Part shown: one piece after another, positions 33,768 to 43,369 of the stretch | Layout: each line of letters starts with the position of its first letter | Numbering within the stretch: the stretch's first letter is position 1 | Assembly (NCBI GenBank): GCA_017429695.1 | Contig: JAFROK010000054.1 | Coordinates: 1-64,000, forward strand | Direction: 5' to 3' | Length of the DNA: 64,000 nt | Source: Clostridia bacterium | GTDB lineage: Bacteria; Bacillota; Clostridia; Christensenellales; Aristaeellaceae | Notes under the pieces: model-generated | The model's input: only the letters and a program-made list of their open reading frames with translations | The model's database searches: none | What the model was told of the DNA's origin: nothing | Made by a program: the position numbers and the translations under genes

Positions 33768-34702
33768 AACAGTATGAAGCTTCCGCCAGGACCGTGGAAG
33801 AAGCAATAGAACTCGGACTGCAGGAACTGGGCGTGTCCATCGGTGATGTGGACGTCCGGGTGGTTGAGGAAGGCAGCAAGGGACTGTTCGGGCTGTTCGG
33901 CTCCCGTCCCGCAAAGGTGTGCCTGACCGTGAAGGATTCCGAAGCGGATCCGCTGGGCAACCTGCTGGAGGACAAACCCGAAAAGCAGGGAAAGAAACCG
34001 GAAAAGAAAGCCGAGAAGAAGCCGGCTGAAAAGAAACCTGCCGAAAAGAAAGAACCGGAAAAAAAGGAAAGCGAAAAGAAACCGGCCGAGAAAAAGGCGG
34101 AGAAGAAACCCGCAAAGGCGGAAAAGCCCGAAGCTGAAAAGACGTCTGCCGACGAACCTGCTGAAAGGGAAGAGGCAGCGGAAAAGCCGGAAATCCGGAC
34201 GCTGGAAAAGCCGGAAGTGACCATGATCCCCGATGACCAGCTGGAAGCGGACAGCGCGGCCGGGATTGCGAAAGCCTTCCTGGCGGAACTGACAAAGCTG
34301 ATGGGCGTGGACGTGACCATCGATATGGGCACTGACGCGGAAGGTAACGTATACGGATACATTAACGGCGACACGCTGGGGATCCTGATCGGCCGTCGCG
34401 GCGAAACCCTCGACGCGCTGCAGTACCTGACCAGCCTGAAAGTGAACCGCGGGAAGGACAGCTATACCCGCGTGACGCTGGATACGGAAAACTACCGGGC
34501 CAAGCGGGAGGATACCCTGATCCGCCTGGCGAATCGGATGGCAAACCGTGCGCTGCGGACCGGCCGCAAGGTGAGCCTGGAGCCCATGAATCCCTACGAG
34601 CGGCGGATTATCCATTTTGCACTGCAGCAGAACGAAGGCGTAACCACCCATTCTGAAGGCGACGAACCGAACCGCCATGTGGTCATCACGCATAAAAAAT
34701 GA
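33764..34702 (+). CDS. jag: Jag/KhpB RNA-binding protein with Lys-Glu-Pro linker
   Basis: 312 residues. Jag-N domain (residues 1-55: ARTVEEAIELGLQELG, GSKGLFGLFGSRPAKV), then about 90 residues of KKPAEKKEPEKK-type linker, then a KH domain with the GXXG loop IGRRGETLDALQYL (about 205-218) and an R3H domain (RANRALRTGRK/NPYERRIIH region). Partner of KhpA in RNA regulation of cell elongation and division in Gram-positives. Conserved next to yidC. Confidence 0.94.
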   Translation: MKQYEASARTVEEAIELGLQELGVSIGDVDVRVVEEGSKGLFGLFGSRPAKVCLTVKDSEADPLGNLLEDKPEKQGKKPEKKAEKKPAEKKPAEKKEPEKKESEKKPAEKKAEKKPAKAEKPEAEKTSADEPAEREEAAEKPEIRTLEKPEVTMIPDDQLEADSAAGIAKAFLAELTKLMGVDVTIDMGTDAEGNVYGYINGDTLGILIGRRGETLDALQYLTSLKVNRGKDSYTRVTLDTENYRAKREDTLIRLANRMANRALRTGRKVSLEPMNPYERRIIHFALQQNEGVTTHSEGDEPNRHVVITHKK

Positions 34703-34723
34703 GTCTGAGCGGGGGAATATACG

Positions 34724-36004
34724 ATGTTAGATATTAATCTGCTCCGGAATGACCCGGAGAAAGTCCGGGAGAATATCCGGAAAAAGTTCCAGGACCAGAA
34801 GCTGCCCATGGTCGACGAAGTGATTCAGTTCGACCGGGAATACCGGGATGCCCAGCAGCAGGCGGATGCCCTGCGGAACCGGCGCAAGACCATTTCCAAG
34901 CAGATCGGCGGACTGATGGCCAAAGGCCAGAAGGAAGAAGCCGAGGCGCTGAAGGCGGAGGTTGCCGCCATCGCGACGGAACTGGAAGGCCTGGAAGTAA
35001 AGGAAGAAGAGCTGAAGGCTGAAATCCGCAAGCGGATGCTGGTGATTCCGAACATTATCGATCCCAGCGTGCCGATCGGCCGGGATGACAGCGAAAATGT
35101 TGAGATTGAACGCTTTGGCGAGCCCGTTGTGCCGGAATGGGAAATTCCCTACCATGTGGACATCATGGAACGGCTGAAGGGGATTGAACTGGATCCCGCC
35201 CGGGAAACCAGCGGCAACGGATTCTACTATCTGACCGGGGACATTGCCCGGCTCCACAGCGCGATCCTGAGCTATGCCCGGGACTTCATGATTGACCGGG
35301 GATTCACCTATGTGATTCCGCCTTTCATGATCCACGGCAACGTGGTGACCGGCGTGATGAGCTTTGCCGAAATGGAAAACATGATGTACAAAATCGAAGG
35401 CGAGGACCTGTACCTGATCGGCACTTCCGAGCATTCGATGATCGGCAAGTTTATCGACAAGATCCTGGACGAATCGGCGCTGCCCCAGACGCTGACCAGC
35501 TACAGCCCCTGCTTCCGCAAGGAAGTCGGCGCCCATGGTATTGAGGAGCGCGGCGTATACCGCATTCACCAGTTTGAAAAGCAGGAAATGATCGTTATCT
35601 GCAAGCCGGAAGATTCTCCCATGTGGTTTGACCGGCTGTGGCAGAACACGGTGGACTTCTTCCGGACGCTGGATATCCCGGTGCGCACGCTGGAGTGCTG
35701 CAGCGGCGATCTGGCGGACCTGAAGGTCAAGAGCCTGGACGTGGAAGCCTGGTCTCCCCGCCAGAAGAAGTATTTCGAAGTCGGGTCCTGCTCGAACCTG
35801 GGCGACGCACAGGCCAGGCGCCTGCAGATCCGTGTCAAGGACGAGAAAGGCAACAAGTACTTTGCCCACACGCTGAACAACACCTGCGTGGCGCCGCCCC
35901 GGATGCTGATTGCGTTCCTGGAGAACAACCTGCAGGCAGACGGAACCATCCGGATTCCGGAAGCGCTGAGGATGTATATGGGCGGCAAGGACGTTATCCG
36001 TTAA
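34724..36004 (+). CDS. serS: Seryl-tRNA synthetase
   Basis: 426 residues. N-terminal coiled-coil arm (MLDINLLRNDPEKVREN and RNRRKTISKQIGGLM), then the class II core: motif 2 SPCFRKEVGAHG with RGVYRIHQFEKQEMI, and motif 3 near NNTCVAPPRMLIAFLE. It charges tRNA-Ser. Only 21 bases separate it from jag, so no T-box leader is possible, and it probably belongs to the same transcript. Confidence 0.96.
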   Translation: MLDINLLRNDPEKVRENIRKKFQDQKLPMVDEVIQFDREYRDAQQQADALRNRRKTISKQIGGLMAKGQKEEAEALKAEVAAIATELEGLEVKEEELKAEIRKRMLVIPNIIDPSVPIGRDDSENVEIERFGEPVVPEWEIPYHVDIMERLKGIELDPARETSGNGFYYLTGDIARLHSAILSYARDFMIDRGFTYVIPPFMIHGNVVTGVMSFAEMENMMYKIEGEDLYLIGTSEHSMIGKFIDKILDESALPQTLTSYSPCFRKEVGAHGIEERGVYRIHQFEKQEMIVICKPEDSPMWFDRLWQNTVDFFRTLDIPVRTLECCSGDLADLKVKSLDVEAWSPRQKKYFEVGSCSNLGDAQARRLQIRVKDEKGNKYFAHTLNNTCVAPPRMLIAFLENNLQADGTIRIPEALRMYMGGKDVIR

Positions 36005-36032
36005 CAGCAATCATCTGATATCAGACAAACAG

Positions 36033-36067
36033 GAACCGGAGTACAGAAAAAGTACACCGGTTCTTTT
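36033..36067 (+). terminator. Terminator after serS
   Basis: GAACCGGAGTAC (36033-36044) and GTACACCGGTTC (36052-36063) with one A-A mismatch, followed by TTTTC. Confidence 0.8.
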
Positions 36068-36090
36068 CATGTTCTTTCCGGTCGGAAGCG

Positions 36091-36118
36091 TTGACAATCA
36101 AGCCTTTCAGGGGATAAT
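36091..36118 (+). promoter_or_regulatory. Promoter of the aconitase gene
   Basis: TTGACA (36091-36096) and GATAAT (36113-36118), spacer 16. Confidence 0.65.
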
Positions 36119-36182
36119 AAAAACATACAGTACAGGACGGTCGTCCGGAACACGGCCGTTCGTTTGTTTTGGAGGGTACACA

Positions 36183-38111
36183 ATGAATCTTACAGAGAAA
36201 ATCCTGAGAGCTCATCTGGTCAGCGGCACGCCGAAGGCCGGGGAGGAAGTATCCATCCGGATTGACCAGACCCTGACGCAGGATTCCACCGGCACCATGG
36301 CATACCTGCAGTTTGAGGCGATGGGAATCGGCCGGGTCAAGACAAAGAAAAGCGTCGCATATATTGACCATAACACCCTGCAGACCGGGTTTGAAAACGC
36401 GGATGATCATCAGTATATCCAGAGCGTAACGAAAAAACACGGTATTTACTGCTCCAAGCCGGGCAACGGAATCTGTCACCAGGTTCACCTGGAACGCTTC
36501 GGTATTCCGGGAATGACGCTGCTGGGCAGCGACAGCCATACGCCGACCGGCGGCGGCATCGGGATGCTGGCCATCGGCGCCGGCGGCCTGGACGTGGCCG
36601 TGGCCATGGGCGGCGGTGCGTACTACCTGACTTGGCCGAAGGTTGTCGGCATCAAGCTCAGCGGAAAGCTGCCCTATGCGGTGGCCGCGAAGGATATTAT
36701 CCTGGAAGTGTTGCGCCGGCTGTCCGTCAAGGGCGGCGTCGGCAAGGTGATGGAATACATCGGAGAAGGCGTGAAAACGCTGACCGTGCCGGAGCGGGCA
36801 ACGATTGCGAACATGGGCGCGGAACTCGGCGCCACGACCTCCGTTTTCCCGAGCGACGAGGTAACCCGCGCATTCCTGAAGGCCCAGGGACGGGAACAGG
36901 ATTTTACGGAGCTGAAGGCGGATCCGGACGCAAAGTACGATGAAATCGTTGAGATCAACCTGGATGAACTGGAGCCGCTGGTAGCGCAGCCGCATATGCC
37001 GGACAATGTGGACACGGTGAAAAATGTCGGCCCGATCAAGGTGGACCAGGTATTTATCGGCAGCTGCACCAACTCCAGTTACCAGGATATGATGCGGGTT
37101 GCCCGGATCCTGAAGGGGAAAACCGTGCAACCGGATGTGAGCCTGGTCATTGGTCCCGGCTCCAAGCAGGTGCTGACCATGCTGGCCCGCAACGGCGCGC
37201 TGGCGGATATGCTCGGCGCCGGCGCCCGGATTCTGGAAAGCGCCTGCGGTCCCTGCATCGGGATGGGCCAAAGCCCGAAAACCAACGCGGTATCCGTCCG
37301 CACCAACAACCGGAACTTCTATGCCCGCAGCGGGACCGCTTCCGCCGGCATTTACCTGACCAGCTGTGAAACAGCGGCTGTTACCGCCCTGACCGGCGTG
37401 CTGACGGATCCGCGGACGCTGGATCTGGATCTGGCGGTTGAACAGCCGGCAGCGTTCGAAGTCAATGATAACCTGGTGATTGCGCCGGCAGCGGAAGGCA
37501 GGGAGGACGAGGTGGAAGTCGTCCGCGGCCCGAACATCAAACCCTTCCCGCTGGGACACGACCTGGAAGACACCGTTACCGGAAAAGTACTGCTGAAAAT
37601 GGAAGACAACATCACCACAGACCATATTATGCCCAGCAACGCCAAGCTGCTGCCTTTCCGCAGCAATATTCCGCACCTGAGCGATTTCTGCCTGACGCCG
37701 GTGGACGAGACATTCCCGGGCCGGGCCAAGGCTGAAAAAGGCGGTATCCTGGTGGCCGGGTCCAACTACGGCCAGGGTTCCAGCCGGGAGCATGCGGCGC
37801 TTGTTCCCCTGTACCTGGGGATCCGCGCTGTGGCGGCCAAGAGCTTTGCCCGGATTCATCAGGCCAACCTGATCAACAACGGTATCCTGCCCCTGACATT
37901 TGTGAATGAAGCGGATTATGACCGGATTGAAATGGCGGATGTGCTGAGCCTGCCCGGCGTACGGGACAGCATTGCGGCCGGAAAGAGCGAACTGGAGCTG
38001 AGAAATGAAACCAGGGGAGAGAGCTACCGTGTCAGCCTGCCCCTGACAGAACGGCAGCGCGGGATGATCCTGGCCGGCGGACTGATCAACTATATCCGCA
38101 ATCAGAACTGA
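36183..38111 (+). CDS. Aconitate hydratase (short, mitochondrial-like type)
   Basis: 642 residues. The 4Fe-4S ligands lie in IGSCTNSS (about residue 280) and ACGPCIGMGQSP (about 355). LGSDSHTPTGGGIGML and the swivel-domain SNYGQGSSREHAALVP complete the fold. It converts citrate to isocitrate. The ATG at 36183 follows GGAGG. No citrate synthase or isocitrate dehydrogenase lies nearby, so the wider pathway cannot be judged here. Homoaconitase or isopropylmalate isomerase roles are less likely at this length. Confidence 0.9.
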   Translation: MNLTEKILRAHLVSGTPKAGEEVSIRIDQTLTQDSTGTMAYLQFEAMGIGRVKTKKSVAYIDHNTLQTGFENADDHQYIQSVTKKHGIYCSKPGNGICHQVHLERFGIPGMTLLGSDSHTPTGGGIGMLAIGAGGLDVAVAMGGGAYYLTWPKVVGIKLSGKLPYAVAAKDIILEVLRRLSVKGGVGKVMEYIGEGVKTLTVPERATIANMGAELGATTSVFPSDEVTRAFLKAQGREQDFTELKADPDAKYDEIVEINLDELEPLVAQPHMPDNVDTVKNVGPIKVDQVFIGSCTNSSYQDMMRVARILKGKTVQPDVSLVIGPGSKQVLTMLARNGALADMLGAGARILESACGPCIGMGQSPKTNAVSVRTNNRNFYARSGTASAGIYLTSCETAAVTALTGVLTDPRTLDLDLAVEQPAAFEVNDNLVIAPAAEGREDEVEVVRGPNIKPFPLGHDLEDTVTGKVLLKMEDNITTDHIMPSNAKLLPFRSNIPHLSDFCLTPVDETFPGRAKAEKGGILVAGSNYGQGSSREHAALVPLYLGIRAVAAKSFARIHQANLINNGILPLTFVNEADYDRIEMADVLSLPGVRDSIAAGKSELELRNETRGESYRVSLPLTERQRGMILAGGLINYIRNQN

Positions 38112-38124
38112 GCCCGGACCGGGT

Positions 38125-38153
38125 TTGCAATTGCCCCCTGAAACCGATATAAT
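38125..38153 (+). promoter_or_regulatory. Promoter of the membrane protein-rsuA-rsmC group
   Basis: TTGCAA (38125-38130) and TATAAT (38148-38153), spacer 17. Confidence 0.7.
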
Positions 38154-38187
38154 ACATGCGAGTTCATGAAAAGTCAGGAGGCTTACG

Positions 38188-39171
38188 ATGAGGGCTGAGG
38201 CAACGGCGTTTACGCTGTTCTCGATAGATATTACCTGGATGCATGTGATCATTGCGCTGGCCGCTTTGTTCGTGCATGCGGTTCTTTTCGGCCTGGTTCT
38301 GGAAAAAAGGCCGCGGATTGATCTGGGTAAAGCGCTGGGCGCTGCCGAAAAAAGCTGGAACAGGCATTTTACCGCGTTTCTGAAAATGATGCTTGTTGAA
38401 TTCTGTGTAATGATGATCGGCCTGGCACCGCTGATTTTCCTGTTCAGCGAAAATCTCCGGTTCCTGGCTTTCCTGTCTTATCCAATCTGGATGCTGTGGG
38501 TTGTGCCCGTGCGGATGAACGCGGCTGCTGCCATGCAGGATGCATTATCCGGCGAAAGCCCTTTCAGCTGCCGGCTGATCAGCCTTTCCCGCTGGCGGGA
38601 TCAGGTGGTATGCGGATATAAAAGAATGGCGCTTCTGCCGCTCTGGGCCATACCGCTGGGCGGCGGGCTGTATTATGCCTACCGGGTCTGGCGGGGCACG
38701 GATGAAATGGACGCGTTTTCGACGCTGCAGGCAGTACAGGATTTCGGAAACGGGGATGTGAAAGCCGGGCTTTATTATCTGCTGGGAATCCTGGGCGTTC
38801 TGATTCTGATCCTGCTGATCGGATTTGCGTTTCACAGCGGTGTGCGCCATGCGCTGGCGCTGGGAAATCCCAAATTGGTGAACGGCCACCATGGCATGAT
38901 TGCATTCGGATGGTTTCTCAGCTCGATTGTATTCATGCTTCCGTTCTGGATTGCCCTGGCGATCGTCCTCTTTAAATGGATCCTGCCGCTCCTGAATGAT
39001 CCTAACGGACTGTTTTCCAATGCGGTCCATATTCCCCGGGTGCGGCAGCTGCTGATGGTTCTCGGCGCGGGCGTCCTGCTGACGCTGCCGTTTCTGCCGC
39101 TTCGGAGCCTGGCGGTTGCATCCATGGTGCGCCGGATCAAAGAACGCGAAGTCGGGGACGCCGCCAAATGA
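38188..39171 (+). CDS. Unknown polytopic membrane protein
   Basis: 327 residues with about six to seven hydrophobic helices (for example MHVIIALAALFVHAVLFGLVL, FLSYPIWMLWVVPVRM, LGILGVLILILLIGFAF, IVFMLPFWIALAIVLF, LLMVLGAGVLLTLPFL). No conserved catalytic motif is recognised. It starts after AGGAGG and overlaps rsuA by 4 bases, so the three genes up to the methyltransferase form one unit. Function unknown. Confidence 0.7.
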   Translation: MRAEATAFTLFSIDITWMHVIIALAALFVHAVLFGLVLEKRPRIDLGKALGAAEKSWNRHFTAFLKMMLVEFCVMMIGLAPLIFLFSENLRFLAFLSYPIWMLWVVPVRMNAAAAMQDALSGESPFSCRLISLSRWRDQVVCGYKRMALLPLWAIPLGGGLYYAYRVWRGTDEMDAFSTLQAVQDFGNGDVKAGLYYLLGILGVLILILLIGFAFHSGVRHALALGNPKLVNGHHGMIAFGWFLSSIVFMLPFWIALAIVLFKWILPLLNDPNGLFSNAVHIPRVRQLLMVLGAGVLLTLPFLPLRSLAVASMVRRIKEREVGDAAK

Positions 39172-39920
39172 AAATACGGCTGGACAGATGGCTGACCACG
39201 CTGGGCGCTGGCAGCCGCAGTGAAGTAAAGCAATGGATCCGCGGCGGACAGGTCGCGGTGGACGGGCGGACCGTTTCGGACCCCGCCCTTTCTTTTGATC
39301 CGGCGGCGGACCGGCTTTCCCTGCGCGGCAAAGCGCTGGACGGCCGGATTGTCCGCCATGTGATGATGAACAAGCCGGCGGGCGTGCTGACGGCGGCGCG
39401 GGATCCGAAACAGCCGACCGTGATGGACCTGCTGCCGGCAGAGTACCGCAGTATGGGATGCATGCCGGTCGGGAGGCTGGACAAGGATACCACCGGCATC
39501 CTGATCTTTACCTGCGACGGGGAGCTGAATCATCGCCTGCTGAGTCCCGGAAGGCATGTGGAAAAATGCTACCGGGTGATTGCGGAAGGCCGGATGGGAC
39601 CGCAGGAGACTGCGTTGTTTGCGCATGGAATTCACCTGAGCGATTTTGACGCGCAGCCGGCAAAGCTGGAAATCCTGCGGGTTGCCGGTGATCCGGAGAC
39701 GACGCTGGCGGAAGTGACGATCATCGAGGGAAAATTCCATCAGGTCAAACGGATGTTTGCCGCAACCGGGCATGAAGTGCTGCAGCTGCACCGGCGAAGC
39801 TTCGGCCCACTGGAGGCGGATCCGGACCTGCCGGAAGGCGCCTGGCGGGAACTGAAGGAGGATGAACTGCGCGCATTGCGGCAGGCGGCCGGCATGGCAC
39901 CGGCAGAGGGAGCGGAATGA
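39168..39920 (+). CDS. rsuA: RsuA/RluB-family pseudouridine synthase
   Basis: 250 residues. An S4-like RNA-binding domain (RLDRWLTTLGAGSRSEVKQW, residues 4-23) is followed by the catalytic domain. GRLDKDTTGILIF holds the catalytic aspartate (about residue 105). HVMMNKPAGVLTA and FHQVKRMFAATGHEV are family blocks. Substrate is probably 16S or 23S rRNA; RsuA (16S U516) is the best guess. It overlaps both neighbours by 4 bases. Confidence 0.9.
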   Translation: MKIRLDRWLTTLGAGSRSEVKQWIRGGQVAVDGRTVSDPALSFDPAADRLSLRGKALDGRIVRHVMMNKPAGVLTAARDPKQPTVMDLLPAEYRSMGCMPVGRLDKDTTGILIFTCDGELNHRLLSPGRHVEKCYRVIAEGRMGPQETALFAHGIHLSDFDAQPAKLEILRVAGDPETTLAEVTIIEGKFHQVKRMFAATGHEVLQLHRRSFGPLEADPDLPEGAWRELKEDELRALRQAAGMAPAEGAE

Positions 39921-40510
39921 ACGATCATTATTATACAAGAAATCCGGCCAGCGAATCCCGGCCGGTCAGCTGTGAATATATGTACCGCGGCATTCCGCTG
40001 GCCTTCCAGACGGACGCCGGGGTTTTTTCCAAAGGCGAAGTGGATACAGGAACCGATCTGCTGCTGAACGCGCTGCCGGAGGAAATGCGGGGGGATATCC
40101 TGGACCTGGGCTGCGGATGGGGTGCGATCGGTATTTCCGTTGCCCGGAAATGGCCGGAAGCGAAGGTGACCATGGCGGATATCAACCTGCGGGCGCTGGC
40201 GCTGAGCCGGGAAAATGCCAAAAGAAACCACGCAGACGTTGCCTGCGTGGAAAGCGATGGCATGGCCGCCTTTGCGGGGCGGAGGTTTGACACGATTGTT
40301 ACGAATCCGCCGATCCGCGCCGGGAAACAGGTGATCTACCGGATGTTTGCCGACGCGGCGGCATGCCTGAAACCCGGCGGCGTGCTGTATCTGGTGATCC
40401 GGAAACAGCAGGGTGCCGAAAGCTGCATGAAGTACCTGCAGACGATGTTTTCGTCGGTGGAAAAGATTGATAAATCCGGCGGATTCTGGGTGCTGAAAGC
40501 GGTTACCTGA
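39917..40510 (+). CDS. RsmC-like class I SAM methyltransferase
   Basis: 197 residues. SAM-binding [15 protein letters not shown] (about residues 61-75), acidic [10 protein letters not shown], and the NPP motif TNPPIRAGK (about 131-139) characteristic of 16S rRNA G1207 methyltransferases of the small RsmC/YbxB type. N-terminal [18 protein letters not shown] is also typical. It overlaps rsuA, which suggests shared rRNA modification. Its 3' end overlaps that of clpB on the other strand by 8 bases. Confidence 0.9.
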   Translation: MNDHYYTRNPASESRPVSCEYMYRGIPLAFQTDAGVFSKGEVDTGTDLLLNALPEEMRGDILDLGCGWGAIGISVARKWPEAKVTMADINLRALALSRENAKRNHADVACVESDGMAAFAGRRFDTIVTNPPIRAGKQVIYRMFADAAACLKPGGVLYLVIRKQQGAESCMKYLQTMFSSVEKIDKSGGFWVLKAVT

Positions 40511-43097
40511 TCACGATTTCTCCGCTTTCATCCGCATCGACCGTCAGCAAGCTGCCGGGGGTGACATCCGCGGCGACGATCCTGCGGGCAATCAGGGTTT
40601 CCACCTTCGACTGGAGGTAGCGCTTCAGCGGGCGGGCGCCGTAGACCGGATCAAATCCGCGGTCGATCACGGCGTTCATTGCTGCATCGGTCAGTTCCAC
40701 CTTCAGCTGGCGGCTTTCCAGCCGCTGGTTCAGGTTGCTGACCATCAGCCGGACGATGGATTCAATTTCGCTGCGGTTCAGCGGCTTGTAATACACAATC
40801 TCGTCAATCCGGTTCAGGAATTCGGGACGGAAATGCGATTTCAGCAGCCGGTCCACGGTTTCCCGGGCTTCGGGCTTGATTTCCCCGTTTTCAATTCCGT
40901 CGAGGATATATTCGCTGCCCAGGTTGCTGGTCATGATCAGGATGGCATTCTTGCAGTCCACAGTCCGCCCCTGGCTGTCCGTAATCCGGCCGTCGTCCAG
41001 CACCTGCAGCAGGACATTGAATACGTCGGGATGTGCTTTTTCCACTTCATCAAACAAAATCACGCAGTAGGGATGACGGCGGACGGCTTCCGTGAGCTGG
41101 CCGCCTTCGTCGTAGCCCACATATCCGGGAGGCGCTCCGATCAAGCGGGAGACGCTGAATTTTTCCATATATTCGGACATATCGATCCGGATCATGTTCT
41201 TTTCATCGTCGAACAATGCCTGGGCCAGCGCCTTGGCCAGTTCGGTCTTGCCGACGCCGGTGGGCCCAAGGAACAGGAAGGAGCCGAGGGGCCGGTTCGG
41301 GTCCTGGATGCCGGCGCGGCTGCGCAGGATGGCTTCCGATACCTTGCTGACAGCCTCGTCCTGGCCGATGACCCGCTGATGCAGCGTATTTTCCAGGTTC
41401 AGCAGTTTTTCCCGTTCGCCTTCCATCAGGCGGGCGACCGGAATGCCGGTCCAGCGGCAGATAATCCGGGCGATTTCCTCTTCGGTGACCTTGTCCCGGA
41501 GGAGGCTGTTTTCACCGCGGCTTTCCTCGGCGATGGCCTCTTCCTTTTCCAGCTCCTGCTTCAGTTTCGGCAGTTCGCCGTATTTCAGTTCGGCTGCCCG
41601 GTTCAGGTCGTAATTCCGTTCCGCCTGTTCAATCTGGGTGTTGACCCGTTCGATTTCCTCCCGCAGGCCGGTGACCTTGGAGATGGCTTCTTTCTCCGCC
41701 TCCCAGCGGGCTTTCATGGTGTTGAACTGATCCCGCTGCTCTGCCAGTTCCTTCTGTACTTCGGCCAGATGCGCCTTTGAGAGGTTGTCCTCTTCCTTCT
41801 TCAGGGCAGCTTCCTCAATCTCCAGCTGCATGATATGGCGCCGGATATCATCCAGCTCTGTGGGCAGGGAATCGATTTCCGTCCGGATCAGCGCGCAGGC
41901 TTCATCCACCAGGTCGATGGCTTTGTCCGGCAGGAACCGGTCGGTAATATACCGGTTGGAAAGCGTGGCTGCGGCAATCAGCGCGGCATCCTGGATCTTG
42001 ACGCCGTGGAACACTTCATAGCGTTCCTTCAGCCCCCGCAGGATCGCGATGGTATCCTCTACGGTCGGTTCTTCGACCATGACAGGCTGGAAACGGCGCT
42101 CCAGTGCGGCGTCCTTTTCAATATATTTGCGGTATTCGTTCAGCGTGGTGGCGCCGATGCAGTGGAGCTCGCCGCGGGCCAGCATCGGTTTGAGCAGGTT
42201 GCCGGCGTCCATTGCGCCGTCCGCCTTGCCGGCGCCGACAATGGTATGCAGTTCATCGATAAACAGGATAATCCGGCCATCGCTCTTTTTGATTTCTGCC
42301 AGGACGGCCTTCAGGCGTTCCTCGAATTCGCCGCGGAATTTCGCGCCGGCAATCAGGCTGCCCATATCCAGCGAGAAGATGGTTTTATCCTTCAGGCTTT
42401 CCGGAACATCTCCGCGGACAATCCGCTGGGCCAGGCCTTCGGCAATGGCTGTTTTACCGACGCCGGGTTCGCCGATCAGTACCGGATTGTTCTTGGTTTT
42501 CCGGGACAGAATCCGGATGGCGTTCCGGATTTCTGCATCCCGCCCGATCACGGGATCCAGCTTCTGCTGGCGGGCCAGCTCCACCAGGTCAGTGCCGTAT
42601 TTTTTCAGGGCGTCATAGGTTTCCTCCGGACTGTCGGAGGTGACCCGTGTTGCGCCGCGGACCTCGCTCAGGGCTTTCAGGAACGCGTCCGCCTGATATC
42701 CGACGGATTTCAGCACCCGGCTGACGTTGGCGGAAGGCTTCGCACACAGGCCCATCCAGACGTGTTCCACGGAAAGGTATTCATCCTTCATCTGCTCCGC
42801 GTTTTTTTCCGCCTGCAGCAGGGCCTTTTCCGTTTCGCCGGCCAGGTAAACCTTTCCGCTTCCTGCACCGGAAACCCGGGGCATCCGGCCGAGGTTTTCC
42901 TCCAGCGCGGCGCGCAGGGCATCCACAGAGACGCCGCACCGGGTCAGCAGCTGGGGAATCAGGTCGTTCCCGTCTTCCGTCAGGGCCATCATCATATGTT
43001 CGGGCTGTACTTCCACATGGCCGTATTCCACCGCAAGGGCCTGGGACCGCTGCATGGCGGCCAGGGTTTTCTGCGTAAACTGGTTCATATTCATCAT
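40503..43097 (-). CDS. clpB: ClpB disaggregase
   Basis: 864 residues. N-domain repeats (residues 3-145), first ATPase domain with [15 protein letters not shown] (about 207), the long middle coiled coil (about 405-525) that separates ClpB from ClpC/ClpA, and second ATPase with [15 protein letters not shown] (about 605). It resolubilises protein aggregates with DnaK. The promoter region upstream carries a CtsR-type box, so it is probably heat-shock controlled. The ATG at 43097 is used. Confidence 0.96.
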   Translation of the reverse strand: MMNMNQFTQKTLAAMQRSQALAVEYGHVEVQPEHMMMALTEDGNDLIPQLLTRCGVSVDALRAALEENLGRMPRVSGAGSGKVYLAGETEKALLQAEKNAEQMKDEYLSVEHVWMGLCAKPSANVSRVLKSVGYQADAFLKALSEVRGATRVTSDSPEETYDALKKYGTDLVELARQQKLDPVIGRDAEIRNAIRILSRKTKNNPVLIGEPGVGKTAIAEGLAQRIVRGDVPESLKDKTIFSLDMGSLIAGAKFRGEFEERLKAVLAEIKKSDGRIILFIDELHTIVGAGKADGAMDAGNLLKPMLARGELHCIGATTLNEYRKYIEKDAALERRFQPVMVEEPTVEDTIAILRGLKERYEVFHGVKIQDAALIAAATLSNRYITDRFLPDKAIDLVDEACALIRTEIDSLPTELDDIRRHIMQLEIEEAALKKEEDNLSKAHLAEVQKELAEQRDQFNTMKARWEAEKEAISKVTGLREEIERVNTQIEQAERNYDLNRAAELKYGELPKLKQELEKEEAIAEESRGENSLLRDKVTEEEIARIICRWTGIPVARLMEGEREKLLNLENTLHQRVIGQDEAVSKVSEAILRSRAGIQDPNRPLGSFLFLGPTGVGKTELAKALAQALFDDEKNMIRIDMSEYMEKFSVSRLIGAPPGYVGYDEGGQLTEAVRRHPYCVILFDEVEKAHPDVFNVLLQVLDDGRITDSQGRTVDCKNAILIMTSNLGSEYILDGIENGEIKPEARETVDRLLKSHFRPEFLNRIDEIVYYKPLNRSEIESIVRLMVSNLNQRLESRQLKVELTDAAMNAVIDRGFDPVYGARPLKRYLQSKVETLIARRIVAADVTPGSLLTVDADESGEIVIR

Positions 43098-43137
43098 TAC
43101 AGGTCACCTCATTTCGTCGCTTAAATCGGAAGATCAA

Positions 43138-43154
43138 ATTGACTATCTTTGACC
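43138..43154 (-). promoter_or_regulatory. CtsR-type operator upstream of clpB
   Basis: On the minus strand GGTCAAA-GAT-AGTCAAT. The CtsR consensus is RGTCAAANANRGTCAAA; only the last base differs among the specified ones, apart from the loosely kept spacer. It lies just downstream of the -10 box, where bound CtsR would block transcription. Confidence 0.75.
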
Positions 43155-43163
43155 TTCAATGAT

Positions 43164-43191
43164 ATTTTACACGTTTTTGTTCCGGTGTCAA
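43164..43191 (-). promoter_or_regulatory. Promoter of clpB
   Basis: On the minus strand TTGACA (43186-43191) and TAAAAT (43164-43169), spacer 16. Confidence 0.75.
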
Positions 43192-43277
43192 GTCCCCGGC
43201 AGCCGAAAATACAAGGTTTTTTTACGGGGAATGAATCCGGCGTCCGGATCGTTGAATATTACGGAAATGTTACGCTC

Positions 43278-43306
43278 TTGCCCGGCCCGCGAAACAATGA
43301 TATAAT
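43278..43306 (+). promoter_or_regulatory. Promoter of the class A PBP gene
   Basis: TTGCCC (43278-43283) and TATAAT (43301-43306), spacer 17. Confidence 0.65.
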
Positions 43307-43369
43307 CCGATATCAGGTTTCCGGAAATAACAGGGAAGCCGGACAGGGCGGAAAAACGGGAGGAGAAAC

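Noticed and set aside
34703..34723. Search for a T-box leader before serS
   Set aside because: Only 21 bases separate it from jag.
36021..38252. Minus-strand frame of 743 codons
   Set aside because: Shadow of the aconitase gene; the other strand has clear Fe-S motifs.
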